The notes under the pieces were generated by a model that saw nothing but the letters and a program-made list of their open reading frames with translations, ran no database searches and was not told where the DNA came from. From the NCBI RefSeq assembly GCF_000373245.1, contig NZ_KB890738.1:984685-1048684 (forward strand): 64,000 nt of DNA. The letters run 5' to 3'. Within the stretch, counting starts at the first letter, position 1. Every line of letters starts with the position of its first letter. Below are positions 48,078-56,522 of the stretch, one piece after another. The position numbers and the translations under genes were made by a program. Origin of the DNA: Echinicola pacifica DSM 19836 (GTDB lineage: Bacteria > Bacteroidota > Bacteroidia > Cytophagales > Cyclobacteriaceae).

Positions 48078-49433
48078 TTACACCATCCTTGCAGTATCTA
48101 CCTGGCGGATAATCTCCTCGTAGTTTAGCTGCTGATAATTTTGCAGAATCGTTGGGTCATCCATTACCCGGTCCATGATTTCATCCTGAAGCTTTCCTTG
48201 CGCATAGGCATCGGCATACTTCATATCAGAGAAGGTGACCATGGTATAGAGAGGAATCCACTCGTTAGGATAAAGCTCATGAAGCTTGGCTTCAATTTTT
48301 TTCCTCACTAGAAACTTCGGGTTCGCCACACTGTCGCGCATCTCCGTGAAGTTGTCTCGGGCCATTTTGCTGATGGCATCAGTATCTTTCTTGCGGATTT
48401 TTTGGAACTTCTCGAAAACTAGCTCCCAGGATGTTGCCCCGTATTTCTCCAATAATCCATCCAGAATATAGCAATCCTCAAAACCACAGTTCATGCCCTG
48501 ACCAAAGAAAGGGACCATCGCATGACAGGCATCGCCTATCAGCATGGACTTATTGGCTAGCCAAGGGTAGCACTCCACATTGATAAGAGAGGAGGTGGGA
48601 TTGTCAAAGTATTGCTGAGCCAGGTCTGGCATCAAGGCATAGGCATCATCAAAATAGGTTTTGAAGACCGTATCCAAATCCTTACGATCATTGATCTTGG
48701 CGAAGCAAACTTTTGCTCCCTCGAATGGAAGGAATAAGGTGCAGGTAAATGACTTGTCGGGATTAGGAAGTGCGATCAGCATAAACATGCCTCTTGGCCA
48801 GATATGCAAAGCATTAGGGTCCATGGCATACTCGCCCTCTTTGGTGGGAGGGATGCTGAGCTCCTTATATCCATGAGAGATGTATTCCTGGGTATAGTTC
48901 AGACGGGTCTGGTGCTGCATAGCATCACGCAGGGAGGAATAGGCACCATCTGCACCGATGATCACTCCGGGAGTATTTTTCTCCGTGCTCCCATCGGGAT
49001 TCTGGACCACTATACTAGTGTCTGTGATGTTGATTTCCTTGCAGTGATGGTCAAATTTCATCTGAACGCCATTCTTTTCGGCCTCATCCACCAACATATG
49101 GTTGAATTTTCCTCTGGAAATGGAATATATTGCTTGGTTTTCTTTGCCATAGGGCAAGAAAGTAGTGTCTCCGTGCTCATCATGGATCCGACGACCATAC
49201 ATGGGGATGGCGTAAGGCTCGACCAGACTTCTCAAGCCCAATTCATCAATGGCCTTCCAGCCTCGGTCACTAAGTGCCATATTGATAGAGCGGCCTTCTG
49301 GCGCATACTCTGGCAGACGTAAGTCGGGCCTTTTTTCATATACGGATACGCTTAAGCCGCGCTTCTGGAGAAAGATCCCCAGCAGTGAGCCAATCAATCC
49401 CGCACCGATTATGCTGACATCATTATTGTTCAT
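48078..49433 (-). CDS. kmo: Kynurenine 3-monooxygenase
   Basis: An FAD/NADPH hydroxylase that converts L-kynurenine to 3-hydroxykynurenine. The 451-residue protein begins with the dinucleotide motif IGAGLIGSLLGIFLQKRG. It has the KMO-type segment SINMALSDRGWKAIDELGL and the flavin-pyrophosphate motif LIGDACHAMVPFFGQGMNCGFED. The C-terminal part, with a helical anchor-like end, is complete. It is the last of three genes for tryptophan breakdown after kynU and haaO, which makes the assignment secure. Confidence 0.96.
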   Translation of the reverse strand: MNNNDVSIIGAGLIGSLLGIFLQKRGLSVSVYEKRPDLRLPEYAPEGRSINMALSDRGWKAIDELGLRSLVEPYAIPMYGRRIHDEHGDTTFLPYGKENQAIYSISRGKFNHMLVDEAEKNGVQMKFDHHCKEINITDTSIVVQNPDGSTEKNTPGVIIGADGAYSSLRDAMQHQTRLNYTQEYISHGYKELSIPPTKEGEYAMDPNALHIWPRGMFMLIALPNPDKSFTCTLFLPFEGAKVCFAKINDRKDLDTVFKTYFDDAYALMPDLAQQYFDNPTSSLINVECYPWLANKSMLIGDACHAMVPFFGQGMNCGFEDCYILDGLLEKYGATSWELVFEKFQKIRKKDTDAISKMARDNFTEMRDSVANPKFLVRKKIEAKLHELYPNEWIPLYTMVTFSDMKYADAYAQGKLQDEIMDRVMDDPTILQNYQQLNYEEIIRQVDTARMV

Positions 49434-49501
49434 GAATAAAAACTAGTTAATAGGTTTGTAAAATAGGTTCTTGGTCTGTTTGATATATGTACTCACTTCT
49501 A

Positions 49502-50782
49502 TCAAGTGAATTTTGATAAAGATTGTTCCAATACTTTCGCAAATCTATACACATCTTCATAACTATTGTACAGTGGAGTAGGGGCAATTCGTATGACATT
49601 TGGGTTTCGCCAGTCTCCTACAATTCCATTTTTGTAGAAATCATCAAAAACTGCCTTTCCTCCCTTATGGATCAGTAGGGACAGCTGACAGCCACGTTGC
49701 TCCTGGTCTGCGGGGGTGATGATCTCCAGCATCCCTGAATCTCCGCTTATTTCCCTTATCAGGTATTCCAAAAAGCCCGTAAGCAATAGGCTTTTTTCGC
49801 GAAGCTTCGGCATGCCCGCTTCAAGGAAGATGTCCAGGGAGGCCTGATGAGCGCTCATGCCAAGTACATTGCCGTTGGACATCTGCCATCCATCTGCCCC
49901 GCTCATCGGCTGAAAACCCTTCTCCATATTAAAGCGCTGGGACTCATTATGCCCCCACCAGCCTGCAAAGCGTGGAAGTTGTGCATTATTGGCATGGCGC
50001 TCATGGACGAATATTCCGCCCACATTTCCCGGACCGGAGTTCAGGTATTTATAGCTGCACCAAGCCGCAAAATCTACGCCCCAGGAATGCAGCTCCAAAG
50101 GACAGTTGCCCACCGCATGGGCCAGGTCAAAGCCCACCACGGCTCCCTGCTCATGCGCTGCTTTGGTGATCTGCTCCATGTCAAATAGTTGCCCAGTGTA
50201 ATACTGAAGGCCCGCCATCATCACGCAAGCCAATTCTTCCCCCTCCTGCCGAATGGCAGCCAGGATGTCTTCAGTACGCAAGCTGTGCTCGCCCGCTCGT
50301 GGCTTTATCTCTACTATGGTCTGCTCCGGCGATAATCCATGGTATTTTACCTGAGACTCTAGCAGGTACATATCCGAAGGAAATGCCCCTGCCTCGGTCA
50401 ATATCTTTGTCCGCTTGCCTTTTGGTCGATAAAATGAAACCATCAAAGCGTGAAGGTTGGCTGTAAGCGAATTCATCGCTACCACCTCTTCTTCTTTGGC
50501 ACCCAGGATATGGGCCAGAGCCTCCTTGCCACGCTTGTGAACCGTAAACCAAGGCTTGGGAGAGTCAAAATGGCCGTCCACCGCCTGCTCAGCCCATATT
50601 TTCAGGTCTTCCTCGATATAGTCCTTTGCAGCCTTTGGCTGAAGACCAAGCGAATTGCCACAGAAATAAATTACCTCATGCCCGTTTACCTTTGGGAAAT
50701 AAAATCGATTACGGAATCGACGTAAATGATCATCTCGGTCCAATTCTTGGGCGTAAGCCAGACTATAGCGGTATGGGTTCAT
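49502..50782 (-). CDS. kynU: Kynureninase
   Basis: A PLP enzyme that splits 3-hydroxykynurenine (or kynurenine) into 3-hydroxyanthranilate (or anthranilate) and alanine. The 426-residue protein has YFCGNSLGLQPK, the PLP-phosphate contact NSLTANLHALM, the ring-stacking Asp in GFDLAHAVGN (Asp 219), and the Schiff-base Lys 245 in WCSYKYLNSGPG. The ending QLSLLIHKG and NVIRIAPTPLYNSYEDV is typical. It is in the middle of the haaO-kynU-kmo operon (54 and 68 bp spacing). Confidence 0.97.
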   Translation of the reverse strand: MNPYRYSLAYAQELDRDDHLRRFRNRFYFPKVNGHEVIYFCGNSLGLQPKAAKDYIEEDLKIWAEQAVDGHFDSPKPWFTVHKRGKEALAHILGAKEEEVVAMNSLTANLHALMVSFYRPKGKRTKILTEAGAFPSDMYLLESQVKYHGLSPEQTIVEIKPRAGEHSLRTEDILAAIRQEGEELACVMMAGLQYYTGQLFDMEQITKAAHEQGAVVGFDLAHAVGNCPLELHSWGVDFAAWCSYKYLNSGPGNVGGIFVHERHANNAQLPRFAGWWGHNESQRFNMEKGFQPMSGADGWQMSNGNVLGMSAHQASLDIFLEAGMPKLREKSLLLTGFLEYLIREISGDSGMLEIITPADQEQRGCQLSLLIHKGGKAVFDDFYKNGIVGDWRNPNVIRIAPTPLYNSYEDVYRFAKVLEQSLSKFT

Positions 50783-50836
50783 GATTCTGATGGATTATGG
50801 TCGATCTGCCAAATCAAATAATGCCGTTTGGTAGAT

Positions 50837-51349
50837 TTATTTTTGCATTTCTGTTCCACAGGATTGGCAAATGCGATGGTCTGGATTAGACCAGAATCGC
50901 TCCATTACCGGTGGCAGCTGATTTACAATGTCGGTGATCACCTGATATTCTTCGTATAGTTTCTCGCCACAGTTTTCACAGTGCCAGATAAAGCCATCCA
51001 TTTCACCCTCTCTTCTGTACCGCTCCACCACCAGCCCAACTGTATTGGCTGGCCTTCGCGGGCTATGTGGTACTTTGGCAGGAAGTAAAAATATCTCCCC
51101 TTCACGAATAGGAATGTCCTTAGGCTTCCCCTCTTCGATTACTTTTAGCACTATATCGCCTTCTATCTGGTAAAAAAACTCCTCCCCCTCATTATAATGA
51201 TAGTCCTTCCGGGAGTTTGGGCCGCCTACCACCATGATGATGAAGTCATCATTGCCTAGATATACCTGCTTATTGCCTACTGGCGGCTTTAGCAAGTGAC
51301 GGTTGTCTTCTATCCATTGTCTAAAGTTAAAGGGTGATGAAAGTGCCAT
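50837..51349 (-). CDS. haaO: 3-hydroxyanthranilate 3,4-dioxygenase
   Basis: An iron enzyme that opens the ring of 3-hydroxyanthranilate to a semialdehyde, which closes to quinolinate. The 170-residue protein keeps every known active-site residue at the numbering of the bacterial enzyme: Arg 47, His 51, Glu 57, His 95, Arg 99 and a Glu at about 109. The C-terminal CENCGEKL and CQSCGTEMQ form the rubredoxin-like second metal site. It heads the haaO-kynU-kmo unit, reading left. The pathway can end in quinolinate for NAD, or continue in degradation if the missing genes are elsewhere. Confidence 0.96.
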   Translation of the reverse strand: MALSSPFNFRQWIEDNRHLLKPPVGNKQVYLGNDDFIIMVVGGPNSRKDYHYNEGEEFFYQIEGDIVLKVIEEGKPKDIPIREGEIFLLPAKVPHSPRRPANTVGLVVERYRREGEMDGFIWHCENCGEKLYEEYQVITDIVNQLPPVMERFWSNPDHRICQSCGTEMQK

Positions 51350-51691
51350 GTCTTAAATTTGGTTTATTTGCTAGAAACATCTCGCCTTTGAAGGCCATAA
51401 TGTTGTGCTTGATGCTAAAATTACTGCCCTAAAAGTAACAAAAAACTAGCAGTTTTACTCAGCCAGAAGTTCTTTTAAACAGGCGGGGTCTAGCAGACTT
51501 TTTTTGACCTTGAAGGACTAATTCCACCTTTTCCCCTGGTTAATAATTGGCCTGGGGGCTAGCTTCTATTAAATGCTGGTGACTTAGCAAAATCATTTTG
51601 GCTGTTAATCCCCTCATTGTGCGATGGGTTTTGGAGACAATAAGCGATTTACTTCTTACATTAGCAGTGATCAAAACCAGATTATAATTCT
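51350..51691. other. Divergent promoter region between haaO and TPK-like gene
   Basis: No gene. AT-rich with no exact TAnnTTTG box on either strand; TAATTTTA on the minus strand near 51410 is the nearest match for haaO. Confidence 0.3.
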
Positions 51692-52303
51692 ATGTCTTCT
51701 CATCATTTTGTAAAAGAACAGCAGGAACCAGCGCTGCTCATTCTAGATGCTTCATCCTATGCCTATGAAGATATCGCTCCCTTGCTGGAGTGGGTGCCCA
51801 CCGTCCTGGTGGCGCAGCATCAGGTGGATAAGGTGCTTTCTTGGGGGATTAAAATCGATGTAATATTAGCAGATGAGGCTTTTCAAAAGGTAAATTATAG
51901 CCTTCTCGAAGAACAATATCCACTGAGGTTCCTGACCGTGAAGGAGCAGAAGTTCCTCGAAGAAGGACTGCAATACCTTATTGCCACCAAACATGGAGCA
52001 GCCAACCTGGTTGGTTATGATCATCAGCATGCTAATTTACTATTGCCACATCTGGAATATATAAACCTGGTTATTTTCGATGGACCCATGCGCTATTTCC
52101 CCGTTAGGGATAAGTCATTTCAGAAGTGGTTTGCTCAGAGTGCCGTGCAGATCCATGGTGCGGAAGGCCAGCCCGTGGAAATTCAGTCCGCCGAGCAGAC
52201 GCAGATTGTAAATATCAAATATGCGACTTTTGTGGAGCTGGATGAAGGAAGCCACAGCATCAGAGCCATGCATCCGATCTGGATAGGCGAGATGATCAAG
52301 TGA
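51692..52303 (+). CDS. Thiamine pyrophosphokinase-like protein
   Basis: A 203-residue protein resembling thiamine pyrophosphokinase, which makes thiamine diphosphate. LLILDASSYAYEDIAPLLEWVPTVLVAQHQV matches the start of the fold. The usual metal motif GDxDS is replaced by DVILADEAFQ, and the PTEKDxTD motif by a loose TVKEQKFLEEGLQYL. The C-terminal part (KYATFVELDEGSHSIRAMHPIWIG) is like the thiamine-binding beta-sandwich. Because key residues are altered, it may have lost or changed activity. The 3' end is 9 bp from the converging prmC gene. Confidence 0.6.
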   Translation: MSSHHFVKEQQEPALLILDASSYAYEDIAPLLEWVPTVLVAQHQVDKVLSWGIKIDVILADEAFQKVNYSLLEEQYPLRFLTVKEQKFLEEGLQYLIATKHGAANLVGYDHQHANLLLPHLEYINLVIFDGPMRYFPVRDKSFQKWFAQSAVQIHGAEGQPVEIQSAEQTQIVNIKYATFVELDEGSHSIRAMHPIWIGEMIK

Positions 52304-52312
52304 TCTAGTCGC

Positions 52313-53155
52313 TTAGCCCTGCCTGATGGCGCTGAGGATACGAGGTTTTCCTTGCATATCTTCATGAATCTCCACCTTTTTGTAGCCTATAGTGGTCACC
52401 AGCTGGCTTGTTTCTTCTGCCAGGGCTTCGTTGATTTCAAAGTATAAACGGCCTCCAACTTTTAGTGCAACCAAGCCTTTTTCCGCTATAGCTCTATAGA
52501 AAATCAATGGATCTTCGTCCTCAACAAATAGGGCTAAATGTGGCTCATAATCGAGGACATGAGCTTCCATGGCCTTTTTTTCCAGCTTACGAACGTAAGG
52601 AGGATTACTTACGAGAATATCCAATTGGCGGATAGGGATGGGCTGCGTCAAAATATCTACCTGGCAAAAATCCACCCTTGCAGCTAATTTTTCCGCATTC
52701 TTCTTAGCGATTGCCAGAGCGGCTGTGCTTATGTCCACAGCGCTCACTTCCGCTTTCGGAAGCTCCAGACTTAATGTGATTGGAATACAGCCTGAACCCG
52801 TGCCAATGTCCATAATCTTGGGATGGTCAGACGTGTTTTCTTTAAGGATAAGATATACCAGTTCCTCCGTCTCCCTTCGTGGAATTAAGACGGCCTCAGT
52901 GACATAGAAATCATGCCCATAGAAATGAGCCTGGCCAAGGACATATTGGATAGGTTCATTATTCTGCAACCTGAGCAATGCATCATGGAGGGCTTCTGGA
53001 AGGTCAGATACCTCAGTATTCATGAGAATGTCCTTTCGGCTGAGCTTCATAAAATGGTCCATCAGCCAAAAAGCCATCGTTTCTGCCTCACCTTTAGGGA
53101 AATGAGCACCTAGCTGCTGGAGGATATGACTATAGATTTTTCTGCTCGAATCCAT
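52313..53155 (-). CDS. prmC: Peptide chain release factor N5-glutamine methyltransferase
   Basis: Methylates the Gln of the GGQ motif in release factors RF1 and RF2. The ATG at 53155 begins the usual N-terminal helical domain (MDSSRKIYSHILQQL). The frame runs 13 codons further up without conserved sequence. The SAM site is MDIGTGSGCIPITLSLELP, and the catalytic motif is SNPPYV. At 280 residues it is of normal length. The prfA gene, encoding its substrate RF1, lies 684 bp upstream in the same direction, separated by an acetyltransferase gene. Confidence 0.95.
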   Translation of the reverse strand: MDSSRKIYSHILQQLGAHFPKGEAETMAFWLMDHFMKLSRKDILMNTEVSDLPEALHDALLRLQNNEPIQYVLGQAHFYGHDFYVTEAVLIPRRETEELVYLILKENTSDHPKIMDIGTGSGCIPITLSLELPKAEVSAVDISTAALAIAKKNAEKLAARVDFCQVDILTQPIPIRQLDILVSNPPYVRKLEKKAMEAHVLDYEPHLALFVEDEDPLIFYRAIAEKGLVALKVGGRLYFEINEALAEETSQLVTTIGYKKVEIHEDMQGKPRILSAIRQG

Positions 53156-53221
53156 GATGACAAAAGTAATTCTAAAGGTGTTTATTTGGGTCAACTATCA
53201 ATTCACCAAAGCCAGCTGTGC

Positions 53222-53746
53222 TCAGTCATTATCTCTTAAGCGCACATATTGGAATAGGTCGCCGATTTGGTCGTTTTTAATATAACCGAATTTGAGGATA
53301 GCTTCTTCCACAAATCCAGACTTCTCCAATACCCGCATGGAGGCAAGGTTATTTTCATAGACCTGTGCATAGACGCGGTGGATAGGAAATCGCTGAAAGA
53401 TATATGGGACAAATAATTTAAGCGCTTCCGTGGCAATGCCTTGTCCCCAATAGGCCTCCCCAAGCCAAAAGCCTATCTCCATATTGGTGCGCAACTCCTC
53501 CTTACCAATGACGCCGCCAATGGCTCCGACCAGCTTGCCGTCCATTTCTATCGCAAAATTCTGGGAAGGAGTAAATTTAATATTATGTTCTATCCAAGCC
53601 CTGGCATCATGCAGGGTGTATGGATGGGGAAAACTGTCTTTGAGATTTTGTGAAATACGGATATTGTTGGCCAATGGGTACAACTTGTGGAAGTGATCCT
53701 GTCCCCAACTTACTAGCGCGATGGAATTTTCTCCTTGAATTTTCAT
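53222..53746 (-). CDS. GNAT N-acetyltransferase, RimJ/RimL type
   Basis: A 174-residue acetyl-CoA-dependent acetyltransferase. The GNAT fold is seen in FAIEMDGKLVGAIGGVIGKEELRTNMEIGFWLGEAYWGQGIATEALKLF, in which the Q/GxGxA acetyl-CoA loop is YWGQGIATEA. The late motif NLASMRVLEKSGFVEE matches RimJ/RimL proteins. It lies between prfA and prmC, an arrangement hinting at modification of a translation component, but GNAT proteins of this type have many substrates and none is shown. Confidence 0.88.
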   Translation of the reverse strand: MKIQGENSIALVSWGQDHFHKLYPLANNIRISQNLKDSFPHPYTLHDARAWIEHNIKFTPSQNFAIEMDGKLVGAIGGVIGKEELRTNMEIGFWLGEAYWGQGIATEALKLFVPYIFQRFPIHRVYAQVYENNLASMRVLEKSGFVEEAILKFGYIKNDQIGDLFQYVRLRDND

Positions 53747-53838
53747 TTTTGTTGCGGATACGTGTTATTCTTTTAACTGCATTGCAGGCATTGCATATTT
53801 CATACCCTTTCCGCTCAGATCTCTCAGTTTTTGAGAGA

Positions 53839-54915
53839 TCAATTCTCCATTCCTGTATTTTTTAGTCTTTCAGCATTTTCGGCAAATCTCAATGCTCCGA
53901 TAAAATCTTCAATATTTCCATCCATCACATCGGGAAGGTTATAGGCCGTTTTGTTGATTCTGTGGTCTGTCACACGGCTTTGAGGGTAATTGTACGTTCG
54001 GATCTTATCAGATCGATCACCACTTCCCACCATTGATCTTCTTTGGGCACCGACCTCTTCATTATGCTTCGCCAATTCTATTTCATAGATCCTTGATCGT
54101 AAAACTTTCAAGGCTTTTTCGAAGTTTTTGATCTGTGACTTTTGATCCTGACAGGTCACCACAATTCCCGAAGGCTCATGGGTCAGCCGCACTGCTGAAT
54201 AGGTGGTGTTTACCGACTGCCCTCCAGGTCCTGAGGAGCAATAGGTATCTTTTCGTACCTCATTCATATCGATCTGCACATCGACTTCCTCCATTTCCGG
54301 AAGTACAGCCACGGTGGCTGCAGAGGTATGTACTCGTCCCTGGGTCTCTGTGGAAGGCACTCTTTGTACCCGATGGACCCCAGATTCGTATTTGAGCATG
54401 CCATATACATCTGCACCAGATACGGTGCTGATGATCTCCTTATATCCCCCGGCCGAGCCAAAGGTCAAATCCAAAATGGTGAGGTTCCAGTTTTGCTTTT
54501 CAGCAAAGCGCTGGTACATCCGAAATAGGTCGCCTGCAAAAATGGCCGCTTCATCGCCACCCGTTCCGCCGCGGATTTCCAAAATACAATCTTTGGAGTC
54601 ATTTGGATCCTTCGGGATGAGCATCTGCTTCAGCTCCTTCTCCAACAATTCCTGGCTTTGCTTCAGCTCTTCAAGTTCGGCTTTTGCCATTTCTCTGAAA
54701 TCAGGGTCTTTTTCAGAATCCAGCATTTGTTTGGAGCTTTGGATATTGTCCAGAACCAGCTTGTATTCATCATATACCTGCACGACCTTTTCTAGGTCTT
54801 TATATTCTTTGGTTAGCTTGGTGTATTTGCCCATATCCGCCATAGCATCTGGCTGGATGATTAACTGTCCTACTTCCTCAAAGCGATCTTTGATATGCGC
54901 TAACTTATCTAGCAT
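53839..54915 (-). CDS. prfA: Peptide chain release factor 1
   Basis: Recognises UAA and UAG stop codons and triggers peptide release. The 358-residue protein has the coiled N-terminal domain and the peptidyl-transferase-centre motif SSGPGGQSVNTTYSAVRLTH. The RF1/RF2 class signature DYRxxR-type region SGDRSDKIRTYNYPQSRVTDHRI follows, with Thr/Ser choices of RF1 rather than RF2. A perfect 8-bp hairpin (GATCTCTC/GAGAGATC, 53818-53840) overlaps the stop codon but has no T run. It is the first of prfA-GNAT-prmC. Confidence 0.97.
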   Translation of the reverse strand: MLDKLAHIKDRFEEVGQLIIQPDAMADMGKYTKLTKEYKDLEKVVQVYDEYKLVLDNIQSSKQMLDSEKDPDFREMAKAELEELKQSQELLEKELKQMLIPKDPNDSKDCILEIRGGTGGDEAAIFAGDLFRMYQRFAEKQNWNLTILDLTFGSAGGYKEIISTVSGADVYGMLKYESGVHRVQRVPSTETQGRVHTSAATVAVLPEMEEVDVQIDMNEVRKDTYCSSGPGGQSVNTTYSAVRLTHEPSGIVVTCQDQKSQIKNFEKALKVLRSRIYEIELAKHNEEVGAQRRSMVGSGDRSDKIRTYNYPQSRVTDHRINKTAYNLPDVMDGNIEDFIGALRFAENAERLKNTGMEN

Positions 54916-55078
54916 AATTTATTATTCTTTTTAGATCAACAAAATTAAGAAAATATGTGATACCAAATAGTCCTTATGAGATTGCCTATCTTTATTACCT
55001 TGCTTTTTATTATAATCAATAGCTCCTTTATAGGTCCCTGGCCTTTTGGTAGCAGCTCTGGATTGACATGAAGCTAGA

Positions 55079-55109
55079 TTGAATCTTTGGAGAATAAAAT
55101 TTACCTTTG
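55079..55109 (+). promoter_or_regulatory. Promoter of the heme-motif lipoprotein gene
   Basis: TACCTTTG (55102-55109) is an exact -7 box and TTG (55079-55081) lies 20 nt upstream as -33. The -7 box overlaps a possible TTG start at 55107, so translation must begin at the ATG at 55128 or 55131. Confidence 0.7.
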
Positions 55110-55127
55110 AATAACGTGCAAAGAAAA

Positions 55128-55781
55128 ATGATGAAATATTTCTTATTATTCGGTCTCTCCATGGGCTTAGTAGCCTGTGGTTCTGGTGAGAAAATCGATC
55201 GTTCGGTTTTTGAAGAAGTAAACCAGTCCATGGAAGTCAAGAAAGTCAATGAAGCTGAAATCCTCAATAAGGGAATTGAGTGGGGGAATGAGTTGAGTCA
55301 AAAGGCGCAGGAGCAGCTTATCGGGCAGCTTACTAAGGCTATTTCCGAAAAAGGAACCCTTGGCGCCCTTGAATACTGCAATATCCAAGCTCTGCCCATC
55401 CTTGAAGAAGTCTCTTCGCCAAAAAATGTCACGATCAGAAGGGCCTCCAATGACTATAGGAACCCCAAGGATAAGCCTACTGAAGAGGAGCAGATGATCT
55501 TAGAAGCCTATGAATACAATGAGGAAAATAATATAGAGAGTAAGGCCAATGTCCAGGAAATCAATAATGGAGAAGCCTTGCTTTATACTAGCCCCATAAA
55601 GATCCCAGGCAAGCTTTGCCTGCAATGTCATGGGAATATTGAAGAAGATATCGATAGCGCTACCTGGGACAAAATTCAGTCTTTATACCCCGATGATCAG
55701 GCCACAGGGCATGAGATTGGGGATTTGAGGGGGATGTGGAGTATTATTATTCCTAAAAAGGAACTCATAAAAAAATTATAA
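55128..55781 (+). CDS. DUF3365-like lipoprotein with CxxCH heme motif
   Basis: A 217-residue envelope lipoprotein. The ATG at 55128 (or 55131) gives a signal ending in GLVACGSGE. One c-type heme attachment motif, LCLQCHG, lies in the C-terminal third. ALEYCNIQALPILEE and VTIRRASNDYRNPKDKP are characteristic of DUF3365 (Tll0287-like) proteins, which are heme-containing sensors or electron carriers. It is thus probably a periplasm-facing heme protein. It has its own promoter, ends at a terminator shared with the converging TetR-type gene, and its partner is unknown. Confidence 0.85.
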   Translation: MMKYFLLFGLSMGLVACGSGEKIDRSVFEEVNQSMEVKKVNEAEILNKGIEWGNELSQKAQEQLIGQLTKAISEKGTLGALEYCNIQALPILEEVSSPKNVTIRRASNDYRNPKDKPTEEEQMILEAYEYNEENNIESKANVQEINNGEALLYTSPIKIPGKLCLQCHGNIEEDIDSATWDKIQSLYPDDQATGHEIGDLRGMWSIIIPKKELIKKL

Positions 55782-55815
55782 ACTAAGCCCAGTTGGATTG
55801 ACTGGGCCTAGTTTT
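55780..55815. terminator. Bidirectional terminator between heme lipoprotein and TetR gene
   Basis: AAACTAxGCCCAGT pairs with ACTGGGCxTAGTTT across a 7-nt loop, with T after on the plus strand and A/T-rich sequence on the other side. It overlaps the end of the leftward TetR gene. Confidence 0.8.
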
Positions 55816-56455
55816 ACTTTTCCATCTGGATAGTATCGACTTGCAGAATAGCTCTCATGGATACCTTAAGGTATTGCTGAGTACGGTCCTGCAATTCCTG
55901 GAAACTAGGATCTCTTTTGGTTTCTGAGAATATCACCGTTTGCATAAAATCGGCATTTAGCACCAGGTGCTGTGTTAATGATTGAAGAGTGGTATAAAGC
56001 ATTAAGGTGTCCACTCCAGCTTTCATCTCCCCTTTTTCCTGGCCTTGCTCCACAAATCCCCTTAGGATCATATAGTGCTGATGCCTTCTTTGGATGATAA
56101 AATTCCTGATATATCCATTATGAATCATGCCATTTTCACGGCTTATAATGCGATGTAGGTGTTGATTACTGATAAATTTACGCACGTATTCATCCGTTAC
56201 CCATTCCAGTTTTTTCCAGCTACTGAGACTTTCATCTTGCAGAAGGTCTTCGATCTTTGACTGTAAATAGTCTCCTCTGTACAGGAATATCGATTCCAGC
56301 AATTTGTCCTTGCTGTCAAAGTAATAAGAGATCATCGCCACATTGACATCCGCCCGCTTGGCGATCTCCCTTACCGATGTGCCCGAAAAGCCATGCTCCG
56401 CAAACAACTTTTCGGCCACTTCCATAATCTTAATCTTCTTCTCATTTAATTCCAT
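55814..56455 (-). CDS. TetR/AcrR family transcriptional regulator
   Basis: A 213-residue repressor. The N-terminal HTH is KIMEVAEKLFAEHGFSGTSVREIAKRADVNVAMISYYFDSKDKLL, standard for TetR. The ligand-binding C-terminal domain is variable and no inducer can be named. Directly upstream of the start lie two 16-bp inverted repeats of one consensus, which are probably its own operators. It is a single gene ending at a shared terminator. Confidence 0.95.
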   Translation of the reverse strand: MELNEKKIKIMEVAEKLFAEHGFSGTSVREIAKRADVNVAMISYYFDSKDKLLESIFLYRGDYLQSKIEDLLQDESLSSWKKLEWVTDEYVRKFISNQHLHRIISRENGMIHNGYIRNFIIQRRHQHYMILRGFVEQGQEKGEMKAGVDTLMLYTTLQSLTQHLVLNADFMQTVIFSETKRDPSFQELQDRTQQYLKVSMRAILQVDTIQMEK

Positions 56456-56481
56456 GAAGCATTTTGATTGGTTGTCTATTA

Positions 56482-56497
56482 TTAAACGACTGTTTAG
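56482..56497. promoter_or_regulatory. TetR-type operator 1
   Basis: TTAAACGACTGTTTAG has the form TAAAC-N4-GTTTA. It starts 27 bp before the TetR gene start and matches the second site at 56507-56522 at 12 of 16 positions, so both likely bind the TetR protein. Confidence 0.65.
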
Positions 56498-56506
56498 TTT
56501 TTTAGG

Positions 56507-56522
56507 TTAAACAATTGTTTAA
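56507..56522. promoter_or_regulatory. TetR-type operator 2
   Basis: TTAAACAATTGTTTAA is a perfect 16-bp palindrome. Its centre is 25 bp from that of operator 1, so two dimers could bind on nearby faces of the helix. Confidence 0.7.

Noticed and set aside
48804-49322. Plus-strand 172-codon open frame inside kmo
   Set aside because: Shadow frame of kmo; no family resemblance.
53818-53840. Rho-independent terminator at the end of prfA
   Set aside because: The 8-bp hairpin is perfect but overlaps the stop codon and lacks a T run on either strand, and further genes of the unit follow.
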